Assembly (NCBI GenBank): GCA_017378975.1
Contig: JAFNXT010000199.1
Location: 1 to 13,111, forward strand
Direction of reading: 5' to 3'
Source: Oscillospiraceae bacterium
GTDB lineage: Bacteria > Bacillota > Clostridia > Oscillospirales > Oscillospiraceae
Length of the DNA stretch: 13,111 bases
The translations under genes were made by a program, and so were the position numbers. The notes under the pieces were generated by a model. The model was not told where the DNA came from, did not search any database, and saw only the letters and a list, made by a program, of their open reading frames with translations. Every line of letters starts with the position of its first letter. The stretch's first letter is position 1. This document shows, piece after piece, positions 6,224 to 13,111 of the stretch.

Positions 6224-7009
6224 CACGTCACCTCCTCAGCTTTCTTCTGGTCCAGCAGGCGGACATTGGGGTTCTCGCCGCTGATGTCATCTTCCAATGT
6301 GACGGAATTGGTCTTACACAGATCCAGCACCGCCAGGAACGTGGCCACGATCTCCGACCGGGACTTGTTCCCCTTGAACAGGTTCTTCAGCCGTTCGATG
6401 CCCCGAAGCAGCAACTGCCGCAGGACCTCGCCGGCCTTCCGGGACACAGGATAGGGCTCCTTGCCTACGATGCCCTTGAAGTTCATGGTGGGTGGCGGAA
6501 GCACACGGGCGTTCCGCTCCGCGATCGTATCCAGCGCACGCAGGAGATCCACCGGCTCATGCCGATAGCGGTAGCCCTTCTCCCGACGAAGCGGCTCCGG
6601 ATCTTTGGTGAACAGACAGCGCCCGATCTCGTTCCGGGGCTCCAGCACACCGATCGCCACCCGGATCTGCTCCATGGCCTCCTTGCGCTGACGCTCCACC
6701 AGACTTTGCCGCAGAAGATCCAGCTCCGACTGAGCCTCCTCCTGCTCCGCGGCGGAAAGGAGCATCTTGGTCTTGATCAGCATCAAATGGGGCCATGGTG
6801 ATGAACTCACTGGCGATCTCCATGTCCAGCCGTTTCATCTCCTCCAGATACGCCAGATACTGCTCCAGGATGGCGGTGATCGACACATCCTGGATCTCTA
6901 TTTTGTTTTTACTCAGCAGTGTGAAGATCACATCCAGCGGACCTTCGAAGTCCTCCATCTCCTCACTGCGGGTCCTGACGATACCCTCCAGACGATATTG
7001 CGGCTCCAA
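6223..7009 (-). pseudogene. scpA: Segregation and condensation protein A, broken by a frameshift
   Basis: ScpA is the kleisin that bridges the SMC ATPase heads and binds ScpB. The reading frame is split. The first part, from TTG 7009 (AGGAG eight bases ahead), gives EDFEGPLDVIFTLLSKNKIE and continues to FITMA. At 6789-6793 the frame shifts, and the other frame carries on with HLMLIKTKMLL and the remaining ScpA sequence to the stop at 6223, including the C-terminal winged-helix region. Family proteins read MAATLLxIKSKMLL here, so the parsimonious ancestral form is MAAHLMLIKTKMLL, i.e. two bases lost from GCCGCC. One extra C would also explain it. Restored, the protein has about 262 residues, a normal length. 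Unrepaired, translation would give about 72 ScpA residues plus 78 foreign ones, ending at 6557. Both halves look otherwise well conserved, so this is either a very recent mutation or a sequencing/assembly error. Confidence 0.85.
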
Positions 7010-7047
7010 ATCAACGACTCCTCGCAAAAATGCATATTACTGAGCTT

Positions 7048-7076
7048 ATTATATCACCCCATCAGGCTTTATGCAA
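7048..7076 (-). promoter_or_regulatory. Promoter of the scpA-rluB operon
   Basis: On the minus strand TTGCAT (7071-7076) and a perfect TATAAT (7048-7053) are 17 bases apart. Transcription would begin near 7041, giving a leader of about 30 bases to the TTG start of scpA. I see no other promoter before 2772, so this one probably serves all six genes of the unit. Confidence 0.85.
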
Positions 7077-7100
7077 GTATTTTAACCGCTTCTTGACACA

Positions 7101-7134
7101 ATGAAACACGGCGGCCGAAGCCGCCGCGTTTCAT
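7101..7134 (-). terminator. GC-rich hairpin at the end of the kinase gene, likely terminator
   Basis: Fifteen-base arms (7101-7115 and 7120-7134) pair completely apart from one G-U or A-C position. They enclose a TTCG tetraloop on the minus strand, a very stable stem. It overlaps the stop codon of the uridine-kinase-like gene. The sequence after it (ATTGTGTC) has only a poor T run, so termination may be weak or need Rho; the stem could also protect the transcript's 3' end. Confidence 0.65.
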
Positions 7135-8810
7135 CTGTAAAAGGCATTCCCACCGATGAACTCCCGGACCAGACTGGTGGGCGGGATCTCATCGTCCACG
7201 TCCGCTTCCAGCACCAGATCCAGGATCTTCACGATACCAAGGACCTCTTCATACCATTCGTCGCCGGGACCGATCGATCTCAACAGCGGATAGATATGCT
7301 TCTTCAGCACCGCCAGCTCATATAGCGTGGAGCTGTTGAAGATCACGTCCGCATCCTCCTGGAAAGGATAGATCCACAGCTTCTCGCCCCGACGAACAGA
7401 GTCCCACATGGACATGGTATGCTGGACGGAAGCCCCCCGGGTCTCATAGTCCCGGACCGTCCGGCGCAGGAGCCGCAGATAGCTGCTGGGGATCCGGTTG
7501 TGATCGTCCAGATCCAGAGGCAACAACGGTGTGATGTACAGCTTGAAGATAAGATCGTCATCCACCTCGGCAGGCCGGAGCACCGGATTCAAAGCGTGGA
7601 GCCCCTCCACGATGATCACGGAATCCGACTTCATGCGTAGCTTATGCCCCTTCCACTCCCGTCGTCCCGTATGGAACACGAAGGTAGGGAGCTCGATCTC
7701 CTCCCCACGGATCAACGCCGCCATGTGCTCCCGGAACAGCGCCGTATCGATGGTATCGATGTGCTCATAATCCATTTTACCATCGGGCCCCGGTCTCATG
7801 AGGGACCGGTCGATGTAGTAATCATCCAAACTCAGAAGGATCGGTTTTCTCCCATGGACCCGAAGCTGGGTCGCCAGCCGGTTCCCGGAGGTAGTCTTGC
7901 CGGAGGAGCTGGGCCCAGCCAGCATCACGACCTTGGCTCCACGCTGGCAGACCATGTCCGCCACCTGCGCGTAACGCTTCTCATGGAGGGCCTCGTTGAC
8001 CCGGATCAGCGTCCGGATCTCCCCGTCCTCCACCAGTCGATTCAGGTCCGAAACGGTCTGGCACTCCATCAGCTCACACCAGCGCTTCCCCTCCGTGAAT
8101 ACGCTGAGGAAATGGGGCATGTGCTGATACTGTCCTACCCGGTCAGGCTCCAGGTCATCGGGACACAGGAACAGGAATCCCCCTTCCGCCGGCCGGATGT
8201 CCCAAACGCTGACATAACCGGTGGATGGCGCCATCTCACCATAGTAATGGTCCCGGAACTCTCCGTAGACATATTCATCGAACCATGGCTCCTGCCGGCG
8301 CTTCAATAGCTCCGCCTTCCCCCGACAGCCCCGATCTTCATAGTAGGCGATCGCATCCTCTGTAGCCACACGCTGGCGAAGCAACGGGATGTCCTCCGCC
8401 ACGATCGACGCGATCTCCGCCTTCAAGCGTTCCAAAGAAAAGCTTTCCGCTTTTTGGACCTCGATATAGATCCCCGGACCCAGCATGCAGGTCATCTTTG
8501 CCCGCGCCTCAGGCCAGAGCCGCCAAATGGCGAGGAAGATCACGAACTGCACCGTCCGCACATAGGCATCCTTGCCCGCCGGATCGGCATAGCGGAGCAA
8601 GCCCACCTGCCCACCGGCAGAGGAGATGGCCGTCCGGAGCTGACCGTCCCGTACCGGCGCATAGTTGAGGGTGAAGACCTCACCGCCGATCTTTGCCGCC
8701 AAAGGGCGCTTCGAAAGCAGACTGTCATCCAGCCCCATCTCCACCACCAGCTCTCGGAGGGTCTGACCCTCACGGACAGAGCCTTGTGTATGATCGATCG
8801 TCAGTTGCAT
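7131..8810 (-). CDS. Uridine kinase-like nucleoside kinase with N-terminal TGS and ThrRS-like domains
   Basis: This 559-residue protein joins three parts. Residues 1-60 resemble the TGS (ubiquitin-like) domain of threonyl-tRNA synthetase. Residues about 70-230 resemble its second additional (editing-like) domain, and residues about 290-490 form a phosphoribulokinase/uridine kinase domain. The P-loop is GPSSSGKT at 299-306, followed by SLDDYYIDR (327-335) and the acceptor-binding region DYEHIDTID. The kinase part would use a nucleoside triphosphate to phosphorylate uridine or a related nucleoside, but family substrates are largely untested. The HxxxH metal/editing motif of true ThrRS is not visible, so editing is unlikely. 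Start at ATG 8810 follows GGGAGG; an in-frame ATG at 8831 overlaps the previous stop codon but has no such site. It lies 20 bases after the ABC genes and shares their transcript. Confidence 0.88.
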   Translation of the reverse strand: MQLTIDHTQGSVREGQTLRELVVEMGLDDSLLSKRPLAAKIGGEVFTLNYAPVRDGQLRTAISSAGGQVGLLRYADPAGKDAYVRTVQFVIFLAIWRLWPEARAKMTCMLGPGIYIEVQKAESFSLERLKAEIASIVAEDIPLLRQRVATEDAIAYYEDRGCRGKAELLKRRQEPWFDEYVYGEFRDHYYGEMAPSTGYVSVWDIRPAEGGFLFLCPDDLEPDRVGQYQHMPHFLSVFTEGKRWCELMECQTVSDLNRLVEDGEIRTLIRVNEALHEKRYAQVADMVCQRGAKVVMLAGPSSSGKTTSGNRLATQLRVHGRKPILLSLDDYYIDRSLMRPGPDGKMDYEHIDTIDTALFREHMAALIRGEEIELPTFVFHTGRREWKGHKLRMKSDSVIIVEGLHALNPVLRPAEVDDDLIFKLYITPLLPLDLDDHNRIPSSYLRLLRRTVRDYETRGASVQHTMSMWDSVRRGEKLWIYPFQEDADVIFNSSTLYELAVLKKHIYPLLRSIGPGDEWYEEVLGIVKILDLVLEADVDDEIPPTSLVREFIGGNAFYR

Positions 8811-8830
8811 ATCTATCCTCCCATCTGTCA

Positions 8831-10570
8831 TCAGTGAGCGAACTGGCTCTGATACAATTCCGCGTAGAAACCTCGTTTCTTCAAAAGCTCCTCATGGCTC
8901 CCCTGCTCCACGATCTGACCGGCACGCATCACAAGGATGATGTCCGCCTCCCGGATCGTGGACAGCCGGTGAGCAACGATGAAGGTGGTACGCCCCTCCA
9001 TCATAGCGCCAAAGGCCTTCTGGATCTTCATCTCCGTCCGGGTATCGATCGAAGACGTAGCCTCATCCAAAAACAGCATGGGCGGCAGACACAGCATGAC
9101 CCGTGCGATGCAAAGAAGCTGCTTCTGTCCCTGAGAAAGCTCCACACCGGTGCTTCCGATCACCGTATCATACCCCTGCGGCAGGCGCTTGATGAAGCTG
9201 TGCGCATGGGCCTGCATAGCCGCCGCCACCACCTCTTCATCGGTAGCATCGGGCTTGCCGAAAATGATGTTGTCACGGATGGTCCCGTCACAAAGCCATG
9301 TATCCTGGAGCACCATGCCCACACAGCGTCGAAGCTGTCCTCTGGGCATGGTCCGGGTATCGATCCCATCCAGCAGGATCTGCCCCCCGTCCGGATCGTA
9401 GAACCGCATCAAAAGATTCAAAAACGTGGTCTTGCCACAGCCCGTAGGACCCACGATCGCCACCCGTTGTCCCGGCTCCACAGAAAGGTCGAAGTCCTGG
9501 ATCAGCGGCCGGTCCTTCCGATAGGAGAACTGCAGATCCCGGATCTGGACCCGGCCTTCTGCCCGTTCCATAGGCTGAGCCGGAGGATCCGGTTCCATCA
9601 CCGGCTCTTCCAGAAGCTTGAACACCCGACCGATACAAGCCAGCGAGTTCTGCAGTTCCGTGATCACACCGGAGATCTCATTGAAGGGCTTGGTATACTG
9701 GTTGGCGTAATTCAGAAAGCTGGTCAGATGACCAACAGTGAAGCCGCCTCCGCCCATGACCATTAGAGCACCGCTGAGGGCCACGCCGGCGTATACCAAA
9801 GAATATACGAACCGGGTGGAGGGATTGACCAACGAAGAGAAGAAAGTTGCCCGGAGGGCGCACTTTTCCAACCGGTCATTGACCTCCCGAAAATCCTCCA
9901 TGGACGCTTCCTCATGACCGAAGGCCTTGACCACCTTCAACTGCGTCAAAGTCTCATTGATCACGGCCGTCTGCTCACCCTTCGTCTGGGTCTGCAAGCG
10001 GAACATGGCATAGGTCCTGCCCGAGATGGACCTCGCCACCACCAAGGACAGGGGTGTCAGCACCACCACGACGAGCGCGATCTGCCACCGGATCACCAGC
10101 ATCAGGATCAGGGTCCCAAGGATGGTCATGACACCGGTGAACAACTGGGCAAAGCCCATGAGCAGACCGTCACCGAAGGTATCCACGTCCGCCACCACAC
10201 GACTCACCAGATCCCCATGGGGATGCCGGTCCAGATAACTGAGGGGCAGACGCTGGATATGCGCGAAGGCTTCATCACGGATATCTCTCGTGACCCGATA
10301 GGTCACCCGCTGGCTCAGCTCCGTCATGATCCATTGGGCCACGCCGGAGATCCCCACGCAGATAAGGACCGCCACCAGCTCGTCAGCCACTGCACCCATA
10401 TCCACAGCACCGGGACCAACGATATGGTCGATCGCCCGACCCACAAGGATCGGGATATACAGTCCGATCGCCACATTGACACCAGCCAGAAGGATCGTCC
10501 CCACCAACAGCGCCCAATACGGACGCAGACGGCGAAGCACCTTGGACAGGACCTTTTCTTCCTTATCCAT
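8831..10570 (-). CDS. ABC exporter half-transporter, second subunit (catalytic ATP site)
   Basis: This 579-residue type IV (ABCB-like) exporter half carries a six-helix membrane domain (about residues 17-310) fused to an ATPase domain. Walker A is GPTGCGKT (374-381), the Q-loop lies around 422, the signature is LSQGQ (478-482), Walker B is MLFLDE (498-503) with catalytic Glu503, and the switch histidine is His534 in VAHRLST. It pairs with the upstream subunit. The signature is non-canonical (Q for G), which fits a heterodimer whose other ATP site is degenerate. The substrate is unknown; relatives such as BmrCD or TM287/288 move drugs, lipids or peptides. The ATG at 10570 overlaps the end of the upstream gene by eight bases and follows GGAGG; an upstream in-frame start would run far into that gene without a binding site. 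Confidence 0.93.
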   Translation of the reverse strand: MDKEEKVLSKVLRRLRPYWALLVGTILLAGVNVAIGLYIPILVGRAIDHIVGPGAVDMGAVADELVAVLICVGISGVAQWIMTELSQRVTYRVTRDIRDEAFAHIQRLPLSYLDRHPHGDLVSRVVADVDTFGDGLLMGFAQLFTGVMTILGTLILMLVIRWQIALVVVVLTPLSLVVARSISGRTYAMFRLQTQTKGEQTAVINETLTQLKVVKAFGHEEASMEDFREVNDRLEKCALRATFFSSLVNPSTRFVYSLVYAGVALSGALMVMGGGGFTVGHLTSFLNYANQYTKPFNEISGVITELQNSLACIGRVFKLLEEPVMEPDPPAQPMERAEGRVQIRDLQFSYRKDRPLIQDFDLSVEPGQRVAIVGPTGCGKTTFLNLLMRFYDPDGGQILLDGIDTRTMPRGQLRRCVGMVLQDTWLCDGTIRDNIIFGKPDATDEEVVAAAMQAHAHSFIKRLPQGYDTVIGSTGVELSQGQKQLLCIARVMLCLPPMLFLDEATSSIDTRTEMKIQKAFGAMMEGRTTFIVAHRLSTIREADIILVMRAGQIVEQGSHEELLKKRGFYAELYQSQFAH

Positions 10571-12290
10571 GGGACGCCACCTCCTTCGGGAATTGGGAAT
10601 GATAGATCTCCTGATAAACAGGACATCCTGCCAAAAGCTCTTCATGGGTGCCCTTGCCCACCAACATACCGTCATCCAGCACAAGGATCAGATCCGCATA
10701 ACGAACGGATGCCGCCCGCTGGGACACGATGAAGGTCGTGGGACGTTCCGGCATCTGTCGGATCGCCATCCGCAGCCGGGCGTCCGTAGCATTGTCCAGC
10801 GCCGAAGCGCTGTCGTCCAGGATCAGGATCCTGGGCTTACGGACCAGGGCCCTTGCGATGGTCAGCCGCTGACGCTGACCGCCGGAGAAGTTGGTGCCAC
10901 CCTGCGATACAGGCGCATCCAGCTCCCCTTCCCGGTCCTTCACCACTTCCCGTGCCTGCGCCGTCTCAAGAGCCGCCCACAGCGCATCGTCAGAAGCCTC
11001 GCCGTCGCCCCAGAGAAGATTCTCCCGGATCGTACCGCTGAACAGCACCGCCCGTTGAGGGACGACGCCGATATTCGCGCGCAGATGGCGCTTATCCATG
11101 GCACGCACATCGACACCGTCGATCAGCACTTGCCCTTGGGATGGCTCATACAGCCCGGGGATCAGGTTCACCAGACTGGTCTTGCCGGCGCCGGTACCAC
11201 CGATGATGCCCACGGTCTGACCGGGCTCCGCTACAAAGCTCACATCCTCCAGCGACTCTCCGGCGGCTCCGGCATACCGAGCATACACGCCCCGGAACTC
11301 CACGCCGCCACAGACCGGTGTCTTCCGGTCTCCCGTCCGATCCTGGGTCACGTCCATCTCCAGAACGTCCGAGATACGCTGACCGCAAGCCACCGCACGG
11401 GTGATGGTGATGATCAGATTCGCCATCTTCACCAGCTCCACCAGGATCTGAGACAGATAGTTATACAGGGCGATCACCATGCCCTGCGTCAAGATACCGT
11501 GCTGTACCTTCACCGCGCCGATCTGTACCAGCACCACCACGGCGATATTGATCAGCACGAAGGTCAGCGGGTTCATGAGGGCAGACACACGGCCCGCAAG
11601 GATCTGACCGGCAGACAAGGCCTGCGTCCGCTCCCGGAACTGCTCCACCTGTTCCTCCTCCCGGCAAAAAGCCCGAAGGACCCGGACACCGGCCAGATCC
11701 TGACGCACCGCACCGGTGACGCCGTCCAGCTTCTGCTGGACCTTCTTATACATGGGCATGGTGATCAGCATGATACCGAAGACCACCAGACACAGTACCG
11801 GGATGACCCCAACGAAGACCATCGCCGAATCGAAGTCGATGGTGAAGGCCATGATCATAGCGCCGAACACCACGAAGGGCGACCGGAGCAGGAGCCGGAG
11901 GGTCAAATTCACACCGTTCTGTACCCGGTCCACATCCGAGGTCATACGGGTCACCATGGTGGAGGCTCCCATCCGGTCTATCTGGGTGTAGCTGGTCCCC
12001 AAAAGATGCTCCATCAACGCCGCCCGAAGCCGGGCCGCGAAGCCCACCGCCGCTTTGGCGGCAAAATACTGAGCAGTCACCGCACTGGCAAGGCCCACGA
12101 TACCAAGGGCCACCATCACAAGACACATCTTCACGATGTATCCCATATCCCCACCGGCGATGCCCACATCCACGATCCGGGCCACCACCAAGGGGATCAT
12201 CAACTCGAAGCTGGCCTCCAATAATTTGAACAAAGGGCCCAGGATGCATTCCTTCCCATAGCCCTCCATATACTTCAGGATCCTTTTCAA
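10563..12290 (-). CDS. ABC exporter half-transporter, first subunit (degenerate ATP site)
   Basis: This 575-residue partner of the downstream exporter gene has a six-helix membrane domain (residues about 15-300) and an ATPase domain. Walker A is GGTGAGKT (364-371) and the signature FSGGQ (468-472) is intact. Walker B ends in LILDD, so the catalytic glutamate is Asp493, and the switch histidine is replaced by Gln524 in IVSQRAAS. Such losses mark the non-hydrolysing site of heterodimeric exporters. Combined with the intact Glu and His of the second subunit, one ATP site should hydrolyse and one should mainly bind. The start is TTG 12290, nine bases after GGAGG; the nearby ATG is out of frame and stops after two codons. 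The frame is closed by a TGA three codons upstream. It is the first gene of the unit, with its own promoter. Confidence 0.92.
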   Translation of the reverse strand: MKRILKYMEGYGKECILGPLFKLLEASFELMIPLVVARIVDVGIAGGDMGYIVKMCLVMVALGIVGLASAVTAQYFAAKAAVGFAARLRAALMEHLLGTSYTQIDRMGASTMVTRMTSDVDRVQNGVNLTLRLLLRSPFVVFGAMIMAFTIDFDSAMVFVGVIPVLCLVVFGIMLITMPMYKKVQQKLDGVTGAVRQDLAGVRVLRAFCREEEQVEQFRERTQALSAGQILAGRVSALMNPLTFVLINIAVVVLVQIGAVKVQHGILTQGMVIALYNYLSQILVELVKMANLIITITRAVACGQRISDVLEMDVTQDRTGDRKTPVCGGVEFRGVYARYAGAAGESLEDVSFVAEPGQTVGIIGGTGAGKTSLVNLIPGLYEPSQGQVLIDGVDVRAMDKRHLRANIGVVPQRAVLFSGTIRENLLWGDGEASDDALWAALETAQAREVVKDREGELDAPVSQGGTNFSGGQRQRLTIARALVRKPRILILDDSASALDNATDARLRMAIRQMPERPTTFIVSQRAASVRYADLILVLDDGMLVGKGTHEELLAGCPVYQEIYHSQFPKEVASHG

Positions 12291-12309
12291 AACATCTCAC
12301 CTCCCTGCC

Positions 12310-12338
12310 ATTATACCATCCCCCTCTCCCGCAGGCAA
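12310..12338 (-). promoter_or_regulatory. Promoter of the ABC exporter operon
   Basis: On the minus strand TTGCCT (12333-12338) and a perfect TATAAT (12310-12315) are 17 bases apart, with TGG just before the -10 box making it an extended -10 promoter. The predicted start of transcription, near 12303, falls inside or beside the GGAGG (12300-12304) of the first ABC gene, so the leader would be extremely short. Confidence 0.8.
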
Positions 12339-12359
12339 CACAAAAACGAAAATTAGCAG

Positions 12360-12388
12360 TTGACGATCCAGTAAAAACCCATTATAAT
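12360..12388 (+). promoter_or_regulatory. Promoter of tRNA-Thr
   Basis: TTGACG (12360-12365) and a perfect TATAAT (12383-12388) are 17 bases apart. Transcription would start near 12395, about 12 bases before the mature tRNA. It faces away from the ABC operon promoter; the two -35 boxes are 21 bases apart. Confidence 0.88.
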
Positions 12389-12406
12389 GAACGAGCCTTG
12401 AGGCAC

Positions 12407-12482
12407 GCTAGTGTAGCACAGTCGGTAGTGCATCTCACTCGTAATGAGAAGGTCGCCTGTTCGAGTCAGGTCACTAGCTCCA
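12407..12482 (+). tRNA. tRNA-Thr, anticodon CGT
   Basis: The 76-base cloverleaf is complete. Acceptor GCTAGTG pairs with CACTAGC, the D stem is GCAC/GTGC, and the anticodon stem is TCTCA/TGAGA with loop CTCGTAA giving anticodon CGT, which reads ACG. The T arm carries TTCGAGT. The discriminator is T, and CCA is encoded in the DNA. It stands alone with its own promoter and terminator. Reading the opposite strand as protein produces a spurious peptide over this gene. Confidence 0.96.
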
Positions 12483-12484
12483 CC

Positions 12485-12520
12485 ACCGAGCCGGAAACAT
12501 CTGTTTCCGGCTCGGTTTTC
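12485..12520 (+). terminator. Intrinsic terminator of tRNA-Thr
   Basis: The arms ACCGAGCCGGAAACA (12485-12499) and TGTTTCCGGCTCGGT (12502-12516) are perfectly complementary, with a tight loop, followed by TTTTC and more T residues. It starts two bases after the tRNA CCA end. This is a textbook Rho-independent terminator separating the tRNA from the helicase gene. Confidence 0.93.
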
Positions 12521-12536
12521 TTTCAAAAAAGAAAGG

Positions 12537-12565
12537 TTGCATGATCGGTCAAAAGCTGATAGAAT
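12537..12565 (+). promoter_or_regulatory. Promoter of the DEAD-box helicase gene
   Basis: TTGCAT (12537-12542) and TAGAAT (12560-12565) are 17 bases apart, right after the tRNA terminator. Transcription would start near 12572, giving a leader of about 27 bases before the helicase ATG. Confidence 0.75.
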
Positions 12566-12598
12566 AACGAAAACATTAGAAGTAAAGGACGAAAGACC

Positions 12599-13111
12599 AT
12601 GGATGTCAACAATATCACCTTCGCTGACCTCGGTTTGAGCGAAGCCATGCTCAAGGCGTTGGAGAAGAAGGGCTACGGCTGGCCCACCACGATCCAGGCC
12701 GAAGCGATCCCTCATTTCCTCCAGTGGAAGGACGTGATCGCCAAAGCGCCCACCGGCACCGGCAAGACCTTCGCCTTCGGCATCCCCATGATCGAGCACA
12801 TCGATCCGGATACCGAGGGTGTCCAGGCGCTGATCCTTGCCCCCACCCGTGAGCTTGCCCTCCAGATCGGCGACGAGCTCCGGAGCCTGCTGACCTATTT
12901 TAGCGGCATCCGGGTGGCTGTGCTCTACGGCGGTGCCGGCATCGGCGGCCAGATCAAACAGCTCGAGCGCAAGCCCCAGATCGTGGTGGCAACTCCAGGC
13001 CGTCTGATGGACCACTATAACCGCAAGACCATCCGTCTTGACAAGATCCAAACCGTGGTGCTGGATGAAGCCGACCGGATGCTGGACATGGGCTTCTTCA
13101 AAGACGTGACC
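12599..13111 (+). CDS. DEAD-box ATP-dependent RNA helicase, N-terminal part (runs off the window)
   Basis: The first 171 codons of a DEAD-box RNA helicase, which unwinds short RNA duplexes using ATP and typically acts in ribosome assembly, mRNA decay or cold adaptation. RecA-like domain 1 shows the family motifs in order. The Q motif has Phe8 and PTTIQ (29-33), and motif I is APTGTGKT (50-57). Motif Ia is PTREL (82-86), the GG motif is at 111-112, motif Ib is TPGR (132-135) and motif II is LDEAD (155-159). The frame is open to the window end, so domain 2 and any C-terminal RNA-binding extension, which would tell CshA, DeaD and DbpA types apart, are not visible. ATG 12599 is supported by AAGGA nine bases upstream and by the start of homology soon after it. 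It is on the opposite strand from most genes here. Confidence 0.93.
   Translation, partial: MDVNNITFADLGLSEAMLKALEKKGYGWPTTIQAEAIPHFLQWKDVIAKAPTGTGKTFAFGIPMIEHIDPDTEGVQALILAPTRELALQIGDELRSLLTYFSGIRVAVLYGGAGIGGQIKQLERKPQIVVATPGRLMDHYNRKTIRLDKIQTVVLDEADRMLDMGFFKDVT

Noticed and set aside
6786..6800. Programmed ribosomal frameshift in scpA
   Set aside because: No slippery heptamer or obvious downstream pseudoknot is seen, and scpA is not known to me to be recoded. Mutation or sequence error is simpler.
6223..6810. Internal GTG restart producing a stand-alone C-terminal ScpA
   Set aside because: The frame exists, but there is no ribosome binding site before the GTG and the kleisin N-terminus would be missing. 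A frameshifted single gene explains both pieces better.
10326..12224. A 632-codon open frame on the plus strand
   Set aside because: It is the antisense of the first ABC subunit (and part of the second). Its composition is rich in His, Arg, Gln and Asp with no recognisable domain, as expected for a shadow frame in GC-rich DNA.
12381..12388. A second minus-strand -10 box in the symmetric sequence ATTATAAT
   Set aside because: On the minus strand no acceptable -35 box lies 16-18 bases upstream, whereas the plus-strand reading has TTGACG at 17 bases.
12353..13051. A long open frame on the minus strand (about 232 codons) crossing the tRNA and helicase
   Set aside because: It is antisense to a clear DEAD-box helicase, a terminator and a tRNA. 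Its peptide segment over the tRNA is a well-known kind of false protein made by translating tRNA genes backwards.
1..13111. Mobile elements, CRISPR arrays, riboswitches or defence systems
   Set aside because: No transposase, integrase, repeat-spacer pattern, attachment-site repeat or recognisable riboswitch core was found, and no gap longer than about 150 bases is left unexplained.

Overview
This window is ordinary chromosomal core genome. It most likely comes from a GC-rich, low-motility-type gut member of the Clostridia (Oscillospiraceae-like). That placement is inferred from four things: the long Bacillus/Clostridium-type SRP RNA with an Alu domain, the sporulation-linked YtfJ protein, the gene order scpA-scpB-DUF2953-ytfJ-dacF-rluB, and strong GGAGG ribosome binding sites with sigma-A-type promoters. 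I see no phage, transposon, CRISPR array, toxin system or defence system. Nearly all of the sequence is explained by recognisable genes.

Layout, read mostly on the minus strand from right to left. (1) Plus strand, right edge: a tRNA-Thr(CGT) with its own promoter and terminator, then the first 171 codons of a DEAD-box RNA helicase that runs off the window. (2) Minus strand 12338-7101: a transcription unit of two ABC half-transporters, predicted to form a heterodimer with one degenerate ATP site, followed by a TGS/uridine-kinase-like protein and a long GC-rich hairpin. (3) Minus strand 7076-2798: a consensus promoter, then six tightly packed genes with overlapping stop and start codons. These are scpA (frameshifted here), scpB, a DUF2953 protein, ytfJ, a D-Ala-D-Ala carboxypeptidase and the pseudouridine synthase rluB. 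They link chromosome condensation, cell wall/spore functions and ribosome maturation. (4) Minus strand 2780-638: an RpiR-family regulator, whose promoter sits in a perfect palindrome, overlapping a BaiN/HI0933-type flavoprotein. (5) Minus strand 627-2: a solitary acyl carrier protein with its own near-consensus promoter, and just downstream the SRP RNA gene, whose 3' end lies at the window edge.

The points most worth checking are: the frameshift in scpA; the palindrome over the rpiR promoter; an inverted repeat just upstream of the SRP RNA that could compete with its terminal helix; the asymmetric ATP sites of the ABC pair; and the very short predicted leader before the TTG-started first ABC gene. 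I did not find a convincing new biological system in this window.
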